The position numbers were made by a program, and so were the translations under genes. This document shows positions 25,397 through 34,029 of a DNA stretch of 64,000 nt, one piece after another. The DNA is from Bacillus massiliglaciei (GTDB taxonomy: Bacteria; Bacillota; Bacilli; Bacillales; DSM-1321). Where the stretch lies: contig NZ_LT622360.1 of assembly GCF_900098925.1 (NCBI RefSeq), forward strand, positions 170,384 through 234,383, in the 5' to 3' direction. The notes under the pieces were generated by a model that was not told where the DNA came from, searched no databases, and saw only the letters and a list, made by a program, of their open reading frames with translations. Numbering within the stretch: position 1 is the first letter of the stretch; each line of letters starts with the position of its first letter.

Positions 25397-25493
25397 TTTC
25401 CAAGTCCGTCCGAAAAGGGTATGATAGAGATAGACCAGCTCTTTTTCAAAAGGTTGATTTACGTTTTGAAAGAGGCAGTTTAGAGGTGTATTT

Positions 25494-26069
25494 ATGGCGA
25501 TCGATCGAAAAAAATTAATATTAGAAGCCGCAACCAAGTCTTTTTCCCTTTTTGGCTACAAAGCGACCACTATGGATCAGGTTGCAAAAATAGCAAATGT
25601 CGGTAAAGGTACAATATATACGTTTTACACGAATAAAGAGGAACTTTTTAAGGAAATCGGGAACCGTCTTATTGAAGAAATGAAGTATGAGGCAGAGCAA
25701 GTAATGAATCCGGAACTTAGCTTTTACGAAAACCTCCATCGGACTGTTTACCGTTTGCTGGAATTCAGGCAGGAACATCAATTATCCATGAAATTGCTTG
25801 AAGAAGAAAGGGAAATTGGGACTCCTGCTGTTCAGGAATTGGTAAAAGAAATGGAAGGGGCTATTGTTTCTTATATAAAGAATAAGCTGCAAAGCGCGAT
25901 TGAGAAAGGATACATTGTTGAATGCGATCCGGAAATCACGGCGTTTGTTATGCTTAAGCTTTATTTAGCACTGATTTATGACTGGGAAAAGAATCATGCC
26001 CCGTTAGAAAAAGAAAAAATTGCTTCCTTATTCGATTTATATCTGTTTCAAGGACTCTCTGCCCGCTGA
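25494..26069 (+). CDS. yhgD: TetR-family repressor YhgD-like
   Basis: A 191-residue regulator. The N-terminal HTH reads AATKSFSLFGYKATTMDQVA and KIANVGKGTIYTFYTNKEELF, followed by an all-helical ligand/dimer domain. Length and position after the hem genes match B. subtilis yhgD, whose neighbour yhgE (a large membrane protein) is absent here, so its usual target may be elsewhere. RBS AGAGGTG upstream of ATG. A strong terminator follows. Confidence 0.9.
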   Translation: MAIDRKKLILEAATKSFSLFGYKATTMDQVAKIANVGKGTIYTFYTNKEELFKEIGNRLIEEMKYEAEQVMNPELSFYENLHRTVYRLLEFRQEHQLSMKLLEEEREIGTPAVQELVKEMEGAIVSYIKNKLQSAIEKGYIVECDPEITAFVMLKLYLALIYDWEKNHAPLEKEKIASLFDLYLFQGLSAR

Positions 26070-26073
26070 CATA

Positions 26074-26112
26074 TAAAAGGCCTGCTTCCTATCGGGAAGC
26101 AGGCCTTTTATG
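26074..26112 (+). terminator. Terminator after yhgD
   Basis: AAAAGGCCTGCTTCC-tatcg-GGAAGCAGGCCTTTT, a perfect 15-bp stem. Confidence 0.92.
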
Positions 26113-26199
26113 TTAGTAAATTTGGGGTAATACAGTTAGGGGAACTGTATTGTATGGAACATCCAGCGAACGAAAGCGGATGGAGGTACCCATCACAGA

Positions 26200-26328
26200 T
26201 TATTCTATCTCCAGGCAATGATCACATTTATTTCCGTAGCATTCATGCTGTTCTTCAATCTTATTACCACAGGACATGCACTGTTTGGCGGGAAGGTTTC
26301 TAAAGAACTCGACACAGCTTTGAATCAT
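26200..26328 (-). CDS. yhfH: YhfH-family small zinc-ribbon protein
   Basis: A 42-residue protein with a four-cysteine ribbon: QCMSCGNKIEEQHECYGNKC and DHC, i.e. CxxC...C...CxxC. It corresponds to the YhfH family (B. subtilis ~46 aa), which lies beside yhfI there as here. Function unknown; metal binding is inferred. RBS AGGAGG 9 bases before the ATG. Divergent from yhfI with 170 bases between. Confidence 0.85.
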   Translation of the reverse strand: MIQSCVEFFRNLPAKQCMSCGNKIEEQHECYGNKCDHCLEIE

Positions 26329-26498
26329 GTAAATCATCCTCCTATATTGATAGAATAATAATTTTCTTGATGGTTACATTGTATTATAACAGTTTGGCTG
26401 TGTCAATATATTGTTTTATAACATGTTTGAAAAAGGTGAAAAGCGAGTCATAATGGTTTATATTATGTGTAGTAAAGACCAAGATGGGGGATGAGACA

Positions 26499-27236
26499 AT
26501 GAAAATTACCGTGATTGGCTGTTGGGGCGGATATCCTGCTAAGAATGAAGCCAGTTCTGGATATTTGCTGGAATATGAAAACTATCGCATTTTGCTCGAT
26601 TGCGGAAGCGGTGTCTTATCAGAATTGCAAAATCACTTGAAACCGGGAGAGTTGGATGCGGTAGTCCTTACCCATTACCATCCCGATCATGTAGCAGATA
26701 TCGGTGTGCTGCAGCATGCCATCTTAATTGACCAATTCTTGGGTCAAAAGAGGGAGAATCCTCTGCCGATTTATGGACATGATTTAGACAAGGCAGAGTT
26801 TGATAAACTTACATATAAAAATATTACGAAAGGAATTGCATACTCAGAAGAACAGCCATTGAAGATCGGTCCTCTCACCTTTACCTTCATGAAAACGGAA
26901 CATCCAGTACCATGTTTTGCGATGAGGATTGAGGCAGAAGGGGATACGATTGTTTATACAGGGGACAGCTCCTATATGGATGAACTGGCCGAGTTCTCTA
27001 AAGACGCAAATGTATTGGTTTGTGAAAGCAATTTTTACAGTGATATGGATGCTTCAAAAGCCGGACATATGACAGCCAAAGAAGCTGGAATTACAGCACG
27101 AAAAGCAGATGTTCAATTGCTGCTGCTGACCCATTTGCCTCACTATGGAGAATTGGAGCAGCTAAAAAAAGAAGCAGCAGAGGAATTCCCAAGGGAAATT
27201 GCCATAGCCAGGTGCAGGCTGGAATTTCAATTATAA
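26499..27236 (+). CDS. yhfI: Metallo-beta-lactamase-fold hydrolase YhfI
   Basis: A 245-residue MBL-fold protein (B. subtilis ~244). The dinuclear site is THYHPDHVAD (HxHxDH), with downstream ligands in KTEHPVPC, TGDSSYMDE and LLLTHLPHY. The branch resembles RNase Z-like or cyclic-nucleotide phosphodiesterase members without the exosite arm; the substrate is unknown. ATG with GGGGGATGAG upstream; a start five codons earlier would put that RBS inside the gene. 30 bases upstream of lplJ, probably one operon, as in B. subtilis. Confidence 0.92.
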   Translation: MKITVIGCWGGYPAKNEASSGYLLEYENYRILLDCGSGVLSELQNHLKPGELDAVVLTHYHPDHVADIGVLQHAILIDQFLGQKRENPLPIYGHDLDKAEFDKLTYKNITKGIAYSEEQPLKIGPLTFTFMKTEHPVPCFAMRIEAEGDTIVYTGDSSYMDELAEFSKDANVLVCESNFYSDMDASKAGHMTAKEAGITARKADVQLLLLTHLPHYGELEQLKKEAAEEFPREIAIARCRLEFQL

Positions 27237-27266
27237 GGAAGCGACAGTTGAGGAGGGTGCAAGAAC

Positions 27267-28256
27267 ATGCTTTTTATCGACAATAAAGGAATAACAGACC
27301 CGCAAATCAATCTCGCAATAGAGGAATTTGCGTTAAGGCATTTAAATATTGATGAAACATATTTACTGTTTTATATTAATCAGCCATCCATCATAATAGG
27401 AAGAAACCAAAATACGGTGGAAGAAATTAATACAGACTACGTGGAAGAACAGGGAATAACAGTAGTCCGGCGCCTGTCAGGGGGCGGAGCTGTCTATCAT
27501 GATCAGGGAAATTTGAATTTCAGCTTTATTACAAAGGATGACGGAGAAAGCTTTCATAATTTCTTAAAGTTCACTGAGCCGGTTGTTAAGGCACTGGGAA
27601 AACTGGGCGTGAAGGCTGAACTGAGCGGCCGCAACGATTTAATGGCCGAAGGAAAAAAAATCTCGGGCAATGCGATGTTTGCAACTAAAGGCCGGATGTT
27701 CAGTCATGGAACACTGCTTTTTAATTCAGAAATGGAACATATTGTTTCTGCGCTGAAAGTAAAGAAAGAAAAAATTGAATCAAAAGGAATTAAATCGATC
27801 AGGAGCCGTGTTGGCAATATTGCGGATTTCATGGAAAAGTCCATGACAATAGAGGAGTTCAGATCGTTTCTATTAAAAAATATTTTCGAAGGAACAGAGG
27901 AAATTCCTGAGTATGTGCTGACGGAAAAGGATTGGGAGAAAATTCATGAAATATCTAAAGAAAGATATCAGAATTGGGATTGGAATTACGGTAAATCACC
28001 CAAATTTGATGTCCAGGCCTCCCATCGGTTCCCAGTCGGCACAATCGATTTTCGCTTTGAAATTAATAAAGGCATCATTCAATACTGCAAAATTTTCGGC
28101 GATTTCTTTGGCGTAGGGGAAGTTGCAGAAATTGAAGATAAATTAACGGGTATACGGTACGAGAAAGAAAAGATTCGGGAAGCTTTATCAGGAGTTGACG
28201 TGAAACATTATTTTGGCAATGTATCAAAAGAAGAACTGCTAAATTTGATTTATTGA
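27267..28256 (+). CDS. lplJ: Lipoate-protein ligase LplJ
   Basis: A 329-residue enzyme (B. subtilis ~331). It adenylates free lipoate and attaches it to lipoyl domains of GcvH and E2 subunits. Visible: NQPSIIIGRNQNTVEEIN, VRRLSGGGAVYHDQGNLNFS (lipoate-binding loop), GRNDLMAEGKKISGNA with the catalytic lysine, and the C-terminal accessory domain ending KHYFGNVSKEELL. RBS GAGGAGGGTGC 8 bases upstream. Downstream are a terminator and lcfB with its own promoter. Confidence 0.97.
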   Translation: MLFIDNKGITDPQINLAIEEFALRHLNIDETYLLFYINQPSIIIGRNQNTVEEINTDYVEEQGITVVRRLSGGGAVYHDQGNLNFSFITKDDGESFHNFLKFTEPVVKALGKLGVKAELSGRNDLMAEGKKISGNAMFATKGRMFSHGTLLFNSEMEHIVSALKVKKEKIESKGIKSIRSRVGNIADFMEKSMTIEEFRSFLLKNIFEGTEEIPEYVLTEKDWEKIHEISKERYQNWDWNYGKSPKFDVQASHRFPVGTIDFRFEINKGIIQYCKIFGDFFGVGEVAEIEDKLTGIRYEKEKIREALSGVDVKHYFGNVSKEELLNLIY

Positions 28257-28259
28257 TAC

Positions 28260-28301
28260 CGGAAAACCGCTTGAAGTTCCATTTTGAGCGGTTTTTCTGT
28301 T
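28260..28301 (+). terminator. Terminator after lplJ
   Basis: AAAACCGCT ... AGCGGTTTTT, 9-10 bp stem with a 14-base loop and T tail. Confidence 0.8.
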
Positions 28302-28339
28302 ATTTAAGTGTGTATTTTCTGGCTTAAGCGAAAATATTC

Positions 28340-28368
28340 TTGCTGGAATGATTTTCTTTTACTATAAT
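28340..28368 (+). promoter_or_regulatory. Sigma-A promoter of lcfB
   Basis: TTGCTG (28340-28345), 17-base spacer, perfect TATAAT (28363-28368). The transcript would start immediately before the FadR palindrome. Confidence 0.7.
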
Positions 28369-28396
28369 ATGAATTGTAAAAACATTTATTGGTAAA

Positions 28397-28414
28397 TGAA
28401 TGATTAATCATTCA
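28397..28414 (+). promoter_or_regulatory. FadR operator upstream of lcfB
   Basis: TGAATGATTAATCATTCA is an 18-base perfect palindrome and matches the Bacillus FadR (YsiA) consensus ATGAATGAnTAnTCATTCAT almost throughout. It lies 29 bases after the -10, where binding would block elongation or overlap the start region. FadR releases DNA on binding long-chain acyl-CoA. Confidence 0.85.
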
Positions 28415-28445
28415 ATATCTTTGAGAGGAAGAAGGGGGAGGGGAA

Positions 28446-29984
28446 ATGAATATATCAGACAGGCTCCGCGAAACTGCTAGGCAAAGCGCTGAGAAATCAG
28501 CCTATTATTTCATGGATCAGGCCGCCACATATGGTGAACTTGATGCCGCTGTAACTAGGTTTGCTGCCGGACTTCATAAATTAGGTATAAAAAAGGGCGA
28601 CCACGTGGCATTACTGTTAGGGAATTCGCCGCATTTTATTATCAGCATGTACGGTGCATTAAGAGCCGGAGCTACGGTAATTCCAATCAATCCAATCTAT
28701 ACTTCTGATGAGATCCGTTACATAATCAATAACGGAGATGTAAAAATCGTCATTGCCATTGATAAGCTTATGCCTGTGTTTAATCAACTGGATCCCGTTT
28801 TAACAAGCGTTCAGCAATACATTATATGTGAAACGGGAGATGGAAACGGAAGTTTGGAATCGCTGTCCAAAAAAATGAAATCGTTTACAAGTTTAATTTC
28901 TTCCGGAACAGCAGACTTTCAAGGCCCTGTATTGGATGAAGAGGATGTTGCTTTGATTCTATATACTTCCGGGACAACCGGAAAGCCGAAAGGAGCTATG
29001 CTGACCCAAAAAAATTTATTTTCAAACGCGAGTGATATTGGCGCTTACGTAAAAATAAATGGGGATGACCGAGTGATCACTGCATTGCCGATGTTTCATG
29101 TCTTCAGCCTTACAGTCGTCTTGAACGCTCCGCTGTTAGCCGGTGCAACTCTCTTAATTGTTCCGCATTTCAGTCCAAAAGAAATTTTCAGATTGATAAA
29201 AAAATATGAAGCTACCGTTTTTGCGGGCGTACCAACGATGTATAACTACCTTTACCAGTATGCAGAAGGAACAGCGAGTGATTTAAAGTCACTGAGGCTA
29301 TGCCTGTCCGGCGGTTCGGCTATGCCGGTAGCCTTGTTGAATTCTTTTGAACAAAAATTTAATGTGCGTCTTTCCGAAGGGTACGGTTTGTCAGAAGCTT
29401 CCCCAGTCACTTGTTTTAATCCGCTGGACCGTCCGCGAAAAGCGGGCTCAATTGGTACTTCCATTCTGAATGTGGAAAATAAAGTAGTGAATCCTTTGGG
29501 TGAGGAACTCCCGCCGGGGGAAGTCGGAGAGCTGATTGTCAGAGGGCCTAACGTAATGAAAGGGTATTACAAAATGCCGGAAGAAACGGCTGCTGCTCTT
29601 AAAGATGGGTGGCTTTACACCGGTGACTTGGCAAGAATGGATGATGAAGGCTACTTTTTTATCGTGGACCGAAAAAAGGAATTGATTATTGTCGGCGGAT
29701 ATAATGTTTATCCCCGTGAGGTAGAAGAAGTATTATATGCACACCCGCAAATTGTTGAAGCGGCAGCGGTCGGTGTACCAGATCCGGCGCTGGGAGAGAC
29801 GGTACATTGTTTTATTGTTCGAAAGGAAGGTTCACTGACTGAAGAAGAAGTGATTGCTTACTGTACTGAGCATCTAGCTAAATATAAAGTTCCCTCCTTT
29901 ATTGAATTTTTGGATGAACTGCCTAAGAATACAACTGGAAAGATTCTTCGCCGTTCCTTAAAGCAGAAAGTCCAGTCAGGCTGA
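28446..29984 (+). CDS. lcfB: Long-chain fatty-acid-CoA ligase LcfB
   Basis: A 512-residue ANL-superfamily enzyme. It activates fatty acids with ATP and CoA at the membrane inner face. Motifs: LILYTSGTTGKPKGAMLTQK (P-loop), LSEGYGLSEASPV, DGWLYTGDLARMD and the C-terminal catalytic lysine region LPKNTTGKILRRSLK. Preceded by a sigma-A promoter and a FadR palindrome, so induction by fatty acids is expected. B. subtilis lcfB (yhfL) holds the same place after lplJ and is a FadR-regulon member. RBS GGGGGAGGGG. Confidence 0.95.
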   Translation: MNISDRLRETARQSAEKSAYYFMDQAATYGELDAAVTRFAAGLHKLGIKKGDHVALLLGNSPHFIISMYGALRAGATVIPINPIYTSDEIRYIINNGDVKIVIAIDKLMPVFNQLDPVLTSVQQYIICETGDGNGSLESLSKKMKSFTSLISSGTADFQGPVLDEEDVALILYTSGTTGKPKGAMLTQKNLFSNASDIGAYVKINGDDRVITALPMFHVFSLTVVLNAPLLAGATLLIVPHFSPKEIFRLIKKYEATVFAGVPTMYNYLYQYAEGTASDLKSLRLCLSGGSAMPVALLNSFEQKFNVRLSEGYGLSEASPVTCFNPLDRPRKAGSIGTSILNVENKVVNPLGEELPPGEVGELIVRGPNVMKGYYKMPEETAAALKDGWLYTGDLARMDDEGYFFIVDRKKELIIVGGYNVYPREVEEVLYAHPQIVEAAAVGVPDPALGETVHCFIVRKEGSLTEEEVIAYCTEHLAKYKVPSFIEFLDELPKNTTGKILRRSLKQKVQSG

Positions 29985-30001
29985 TCGCTAAGTGCCGGCT
30001 C

Positions 30002-30036
30002 AAGATTATCCTAAACGGGATAGTCTTTTTTTATTT
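30002..30036 (+). terminator. Terminator after lcfB
   Basis: AAGATTATCC-taaac-GGGATAGTCTT with G-U pairs, then TTTTTTATTTTT. Confidence 0.75.
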
Positions 30037-30172
30037 TTAAAGGCTTATTTCATGTTATCTGTGCCTTATTTCCCTCATTTGGATGGATAATAGGTGTTCC
30101 TTGATTATGGGAAACAAAACCGTTATCATAGTTAGTAAAAAAATTTTCAACATGAAGAGGAGGAACAGTAGC

Positions 30173-30700
30173 ATGAGGGATGTGACACTGCTTCAAATTT
30201 TTGAACATCGGATCGCTCAAAAATATTTGAATCGTTCCGGAATGGCTCATGCGATTGCGGTCGCATATCATGCATTTAATCTTGCCAAGGAGTACAAGGT
30301 AGATCCGGACACCGCGGCTAAAGCTGGATTTATGCATGACATGGGGCATTTTACTTGGTATCGCAATGGAAAATGGGACTATGATTTATACAAGCAAAAT
30401 GACATTCATCCGATAAAAGGGGCTGAAAGGGCTCATAAATTGTTAATCAGGCTCGGAGAAAACCCGGTTAAAGCAAAAACAATCTCCCATGCCATCCTGT
30501 TTCATACTGATTCTTTTTTACCCTCTAACGACATTGTCCGAACACCTTTGCAGCAGATTGTAAAATGGGCAGATGAAAAGGATGAGGAAGAAGGCGGGCT
30601 GCATCATTATCGAAAAATAACCCCAGAACGTGCAAGGGAAAGTATCATCAGGCTCGATACGCTGATCGATGAAGAAGAAAAGAAAGAATTGCTGTCCTGA
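30173..30700 (+). CDS. HD-domain metal-dependent phosphohydrolase
   Basis: A 175-residue protein with HD-fold ligands: SGMAHAIAVAYHAF, GFMHDMGHFTWYR, SHAILFHTDS and a late aspartate in IVKWADEKDEE. This resembles YqeK-type or predicted HD hydrolases acting on (di)nucleotides; substrate unknown. ATG with GAGGAGG 9 bases upstream; a longer frame starting 30 codons earlier has no RBS. Monocistronic, between lcfB and the M48 protease; not at this site in B. subtilis. Confidence 0.82.
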   Translation: MRDVTLLQIFEHRIAQKYLNRSGMAHAIAVAYHAFNLAKEYKVDPDTAAKAGFMHDMGHFTWYRNGKWDYDLYKQNDIHPIKGAERAHKLLIRLGENPVKAKTISHAILFHTDSFLPSNDIVRTPLQQIVKWADEKDEEEGGLHHYRKITPERARESIIRLDTLIDEEEKKELLS

Positions 30701-30762
30701 TCTAATGACTGGCAGTATGTCATGATTTTAGAGGATAGGGGTAAAGCAGGAAATTCTTAGTA

Positions 30763-30946
30763 TGGGTAAGAATTTACTGGAAGAAATGGATCTTTTGTGA
30801 ATCCAGAGTGAAGGCCCGACACATGGAGGCATCAGTACGTTGGATAAAATTCAGGCCCGGTTCATGTCTCCGATAGTGCAGCATGAACAAAAATATCAAT
30901 TTTCTCTGCTTTCTCTGCGAGAAATTTGATATTTTTTATTTTGTCC
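30763..30946 (+). repeat. Dispersed intergenic element, copy 3, with terminator
   Basis: GGGTAAGAATTTAC ... GAGTGAAGG ... GTGCAGCATGAACAAAAA ... hairpin ... TTTTATTTTGTCC. Related to copies at 12.9 and 20.8 kb. It occupies much of the 530-base gap before the M48 protease gene; the rest of the gap (30950-31231) shows no gene. Confidence 0.5.
30889..30942 (+). terminator. Terminator-like hairpin within copy 3
   Basis: AAATATCAA.TTTCTC ... GAGAAA.TTGATATTT followed by TTTATTTT; stem of about 15 bp with one internal mismatch. Confidence 0.7.
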
Positions 30947-31231
30947 AGGCGTCTATCGACCAGCCGGAGCTCTCGGCATCCATAATTTCCAAATTCAGGA
31001 GACCTTTTGCTGTATATCCGCATCTTCTATCTTATATAATTTAATTATTCGGTGAGCCTTCATTCACTTTGTGCGCTGCACGGCCGCGGGACAATAGTCC
31101 AGCTTGTTTCCGGAGACTTTTCTTTTCTATAACTTTTCCTGCTTTTTTACAGTTTTTTGTGATTTTCGGGTTCTAACCTGTCTAATTTGGACTTACATTA
31201 ATAGAAGGTTCCTATAGAAGGAGGAGGCACA

Positions 31232-32497
31232 ATGACTAGAAAATGGGCAGGCTATGCCGTAGGATTTTTTTTAGTATATTTGGCGGTCATGTACTGGTAT
31301 ATATTTTTCGGGGCTGACACCTCTATTCCTGAGGCACTGAAAGGGACTGGGGCAGATCCGGAAACCTTTTTATCCCCAAGGGAGCTAATGCTCAGTGAAG
31401 AATATTCCGGCATTCGTAATTTTCTCTTTTTTTCCTCAGCTCCATATGAATGGCTCGTCTATTTCTTGATATTGCTGTTTGGCATCTCGCGCCGTTTTGA
31501 GCAATGGTCCAGGATGACTGTACGCTGGAAAATTGTCCGGACAGCTGTTTACCTTTTTTGGCTTTCCCTGCTTACATATATAGCCGCATTTCCTATTTCT
31601 TATATTAGCTACAGTTACAGCAGAAAATATCAAATCAGCACGCAGTCTTTCTCATCGTGGATGAAGGATGAGGTGATCGATTTCTGGGTCAGTTTTGCGA
31701 TGATGCTTCTGATTGTCTCGGTTCTCTACTGGCTCATGAAAAAAGCGAAAAAGAGATGGTGGCTCTATGCCTGGCTGCTGTCGATTCCCTTTTCCATTGT
31801 TCTGATGTTCATCCAGCCAGTTCTAATTGATCCTTTATACAATGACTTTTATCCGTTAAAGAATAAAGAACTGGAAACGAAAATACTGGAGATGGCTAAG
31901 CAAGCGGATATTCCTGCTGATCATGTGTATGAAGTGAATATGGCTGAAAAGACTAATTCACTCAATGCCTATGTAACAGGCATTGGTTCGAATTCCAGAA
32001 TCGTCCTCTGGGATACGACACTTAATAAGCTGGAAGAGAAGGAAATTTTGTTCATCATGGCGCATGAGATGGGGCACTATGTGGAGAAGCATATTTACAT
32101 CGGCATTGGAGGCTACATTCTGCTTACTCTGGCCGGTCTGTGGCTGACAGCGAAGCTGATGAATGGCATTGTCAGGCGCTGGGGCCACATACTGAAGGTC
32201 TCTTCGGTGGCAAGTCTAAGTTCTCTTCCATTATTCCTCCTGCTTATTTCAGTTTTGTCCTTTGTCTCCGATCCGCTGACAAATTATGTTTCCCGATACC
32301 AGGAAACAAGGGCTGATCACTATGCGATTGAAATGACGAAGGATCAAGAGGCGGCCATACACACATTTCAAGAGCTGACCAGGTCAGGGCTCAGTCAGGT
32401 AAACCCGCCGGCACTGGTAAAATGGATTCGCTATTCTCATCCGCCTATGCTGGAAAGAATTGAAGCAGTGGAGAACGGAAAATTGGATACAAAGTAA
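31232..32497 (+). CDS. yhfN: M48 (Ste24-like) membrane metalloprotease YhfN
   Basis: A 421-residue membrane protein (B. subtilis ~426). Five or more membrane helices surround the zinc site FIMAHEMGHYVEKH (HExxH), with a third ligand in RYQETRADHYAIEM. Ste24-type enzymes cleave CAAX or membrane-associated substrates; the B. subtilis substrate is not settled. The N-terminal luminal part and SYSYSRKYQISTQSF are typical of the family. RBS AAGGAGGAGG. In B. subtilis yhfN lies just after lcfB-yhfM and before aprE, which is not here. Confidence 0.92.
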   Translation: MTRKWAGYAVGFFLVYLAVMYWYIFFGADTSIPEALKGTGADPETFLSPRELMLSEEYSGIRNFLFFSSAPYEWLVYFLILLFGISRRFEQWSRMTVRWKIVRTAVYLFWLSLLTYIAAFPISYISYSYSRKYQISTQSFSSWMKDEVIDFWVSFAMMLLIVSVLYWLMKKAKKRWWLYAWLLSIPFSIVLMFIQPVLIDPLYNDFYPLKNKELETKILEMAKQADIPADHVYEVNMAEKTNSLNAYVTGIGSNSRIVLWDTTLNKLEEKEILFIMAHEMGHYVEKHIYIGIGGYILLTLAGLWLTAKLMNGIVRRWGHILKVSSVASLSSLPLFLLLISVLSFVSDPLTNYVSRYQETRADHYAIEMTKDQEAAIHTFQELTRSGLSQVNPPALVKWIRYSHPPMLERIEAVENGKLDTK

Positions 32498-32526
32498 AGC
32501 CGGCAGCTGTATGCCGGCTTTTCCTA
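32494..32526 (+). terminator. Terminator after yhfN
   Basis: AAGCCGGC-agctgtat-GCCGGCTTTTCC. Confidence 0.8.
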
Positions 32527-32707
32527 TGCAATCCATAGGTGAAAAAAGTCTATGAGTCTATTTTTCAGAAAAAACAATCATTTTTCTAACCTATTAATTT
32601 TTAATATAATTAATTAACTCGGATTTATTTGACGGTTTGATTGTAATATTTATGAAACAGGTCAAATGATTGGCTTCGTGTTGCAGTCTATGTGAAGGAG
32701 AAAAGGC

Positions 32708-33517
32708 ATGCGAAATATTTTATTTATCATTTTTGGTTCAGTATTGGTTGGAGTAGCTTATAATTTCTTTTTAATTCCGCATAAGATTTTAAGCAACGGA
32801 CTTAGCGGCATCGCCATATTGCTTGGAATTGTCACTCCTATTAATACAGGAGTTCTCAACTTCTTGCTGAATCTGCCTTTGTTGGTGTTGGGAATCATTA
32901 AGCTTGGCAGGAAATTCATCGGATACACCATTCTCTCAGTAGCAATCTTATCGATCAGTCTGTATTTGATCCCCATTTATGCAATCTCCTCAGAACCATT
33001 TCTATCCACGCTCTTTGGAGGCGTTCTGACCGGTGCAGGTATCGGTATCATATTCAGGGGATCCGGCTCATCAGGAGGGCTGGATATTATTGCTGTCCTT
33101 CTCACAAAAAAGCATGATTTTCCTTTAGGTGCATTGCTTTCTGCTATGAATGCAGTCGTTGTGCTGATTTCAGGCTTTGTATTTGGATGGGATGCCGCTT
33201 TGTATACGCTTGTCAGCATTTATATAACCGGCAAAGTAATTGACACTGTTCACACGAATCATATCAAACTCACGTTAATGATTGTAACCAAACATGGAGA
33301 AGAGATGAAGCAGAAGCTCTTGAGCAGTCTCTATCGGGGTATTACGATCATGGACGGTCAAGGAGCCTATTCAGGTGAAGAGAAAAAGATATTGATGACG
33401 GTTATCACTAGATATCAACTGACTGATGTAAAAGCAATCATTGCGGAAGTCGATCAAAATGCTTTCGTTAATATTACGGAAACAACCGAAGTTGTAGGCA
33501 TGTTTCATAAAGGGTAG
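32708..33517 (+). CDS. YitT-family membrane protein (DUF161 + DUF2179)
   Basis: A 269-residue protein with five membrane helices in the N-terminal half (NFFLIPHKILSNGLSGIAI; GGVLTGAGIGIIFRGSGSSG) and a C-terminal cytosolic DUF2179 domain (ITIMDGQGAYSGEEKKILMT; IIAEVDQNAFVNITETTEV). Bacilli have several such paralogues (YitT, YpjC, YqfU, YvjA, YxkD); which one this is cannot be said. The function is unknown; DUF2179 resembles PII/ACT-like ligand-binding folds. RBS AAGGAG upstream of ATG. Two hairpins follow. Confidence 0.88.
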   Translation: MRNILFIIFGSVLVGVAYNFFLIPHKILSNGLSGIAILLGIVTPINTGVLNFLLNLPLLVLGIIKLGRKFIGYTILSVAILSISLYLIPIYAISSEPFLSTLFGGVLTGAGIGIIFRGSGSSGGLDIIAVLLTKKHDFPLGALLSAMNAVVVLISGFVFGWDAALYTLVSIYITGKVIDTVHTNHIKLTLMIVTKHGEEMKQKLLSSLYRGITIMDGQGAYSGEEKKILMTVITRYQLTDVKAIIAEVDQNAFVNITETTEVVGMFHKG

Positions 33518-33520
33518 GAA

Positions 33521-33545
33521 AAACCCTCCCCACCTAGGGGAGGGT
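33521..33545 (+). terminator. GC-rich hairpin after the YitT-family gene
   Basis: CCCTCCCC-accta-GGGGAGGG without T tract; it precedes a second, complete terminator. Confidence 0.6.
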
Positions 33546-33554
33546 CAGAGTGTC

Positions 33555-33601
33555 GGCAAAAGGCATTGAGAGGATCCCCTCTCGGTGCCTTTTGCCATTT
33601 T
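33555..33601 (+). terminator. Terminator, second hairpin
   Basis: GGCAAAAGGCATTGAGAGG-atcc-CCTCTCGGTGCCTTTTGCC then ATTTT; 19-bp stem with G-T pairs. Confidence 0.85.
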
Positions 33602-33623
33602 GGATGAACTTACGGTTAAAATC

Positions 33624-33711
33624 TGTTGATTTCCGCTTCGAGCACTTGCTTTCCGGGAAGACCCGCTATCGGTGATCGATCTTGTAGGGTCTCACCTGTC
33701 CCGTATTCCTC
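33624..33711 (+). repeat. Degenerate copy of a Bacillaceae intergenic repeat
   Basis: GTTGATTTCCGCTTCGAGCAC ... CTTTCCGGGAAG ... GTAGGGTCTCACCTGTCCCG resembles a GC-richer repeat (beginning GTTGATTTCCGCT, with CTTTCCGCG and GGGGTCTC.CCTG.CCCG) that I recall from intergenic regions of many Bacillus genomes. Only one copy is in the window. An apparent 61-codon frame across it is not considered coding. Confidence 0.45.
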
Positions 33712-33864
33712 CAGTCATGCTCCACCAGCTTGGGACAACTCCACCAGTTTGCCAACAAGCTTTAGTGGTCATTTCTCAAATTCATCTCTGCAAATATAAG
33801 TATCCCCAGAATTTCTCAGGAGAAACCGGCTTTTCCCCAGGTTCCTCGCGATCCTAAATAAGTT

Positions 33865-34029
33865 TCAATGGGAGTTTTCCTTCATAGATACATGTTTTTT
33901 ACGGCTGTTTTTTATCAATTTATTTGCTCTCGCTTTTGCATGTTTAGAATCTAAGAAGGTATGGTCAGCAGATAACAATTCGTTATCCGTACTATCTTTC
34001 CAAATAGGATCCGACGTTTTCGAACTCAT
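33865..34029 (-). CDS. yhzC: YhzC-like small protein, divergent from comK
   Basis: A 54-residue very polar basic protein (MSSKTSDPIWKDSTDNELLS..., HAKARANKLIKNSRKKH) without membrane segment. RBS AAAGGAGTG 6 bases before the ATG. In B. subtilis the small gene yhzC is adjacent to comK; assignment by place and size, since the family has no known function. It shares a 131-base divergent region with comK and could therefore be affected by ComK autoregulation. Confidence 0.65.
   Translation of the reverse strand: MSSKTSDPIWKDSTDNELLSADHTFLDSKHAKARANKLIKNSRKKHVSMKENSH

Noticed and set aside
32498-32707. Riboswitch before the YitT-family gene
   Set aside because: The AT-rich spacer has no conserved riboswitch core or terminator/antiterminator pair that I can see.
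33672-33857. A 61-codon plus-strand frame
   Set aside because: It lies in a degenerate intergenic repeat, has no RBS and an implausible composition.
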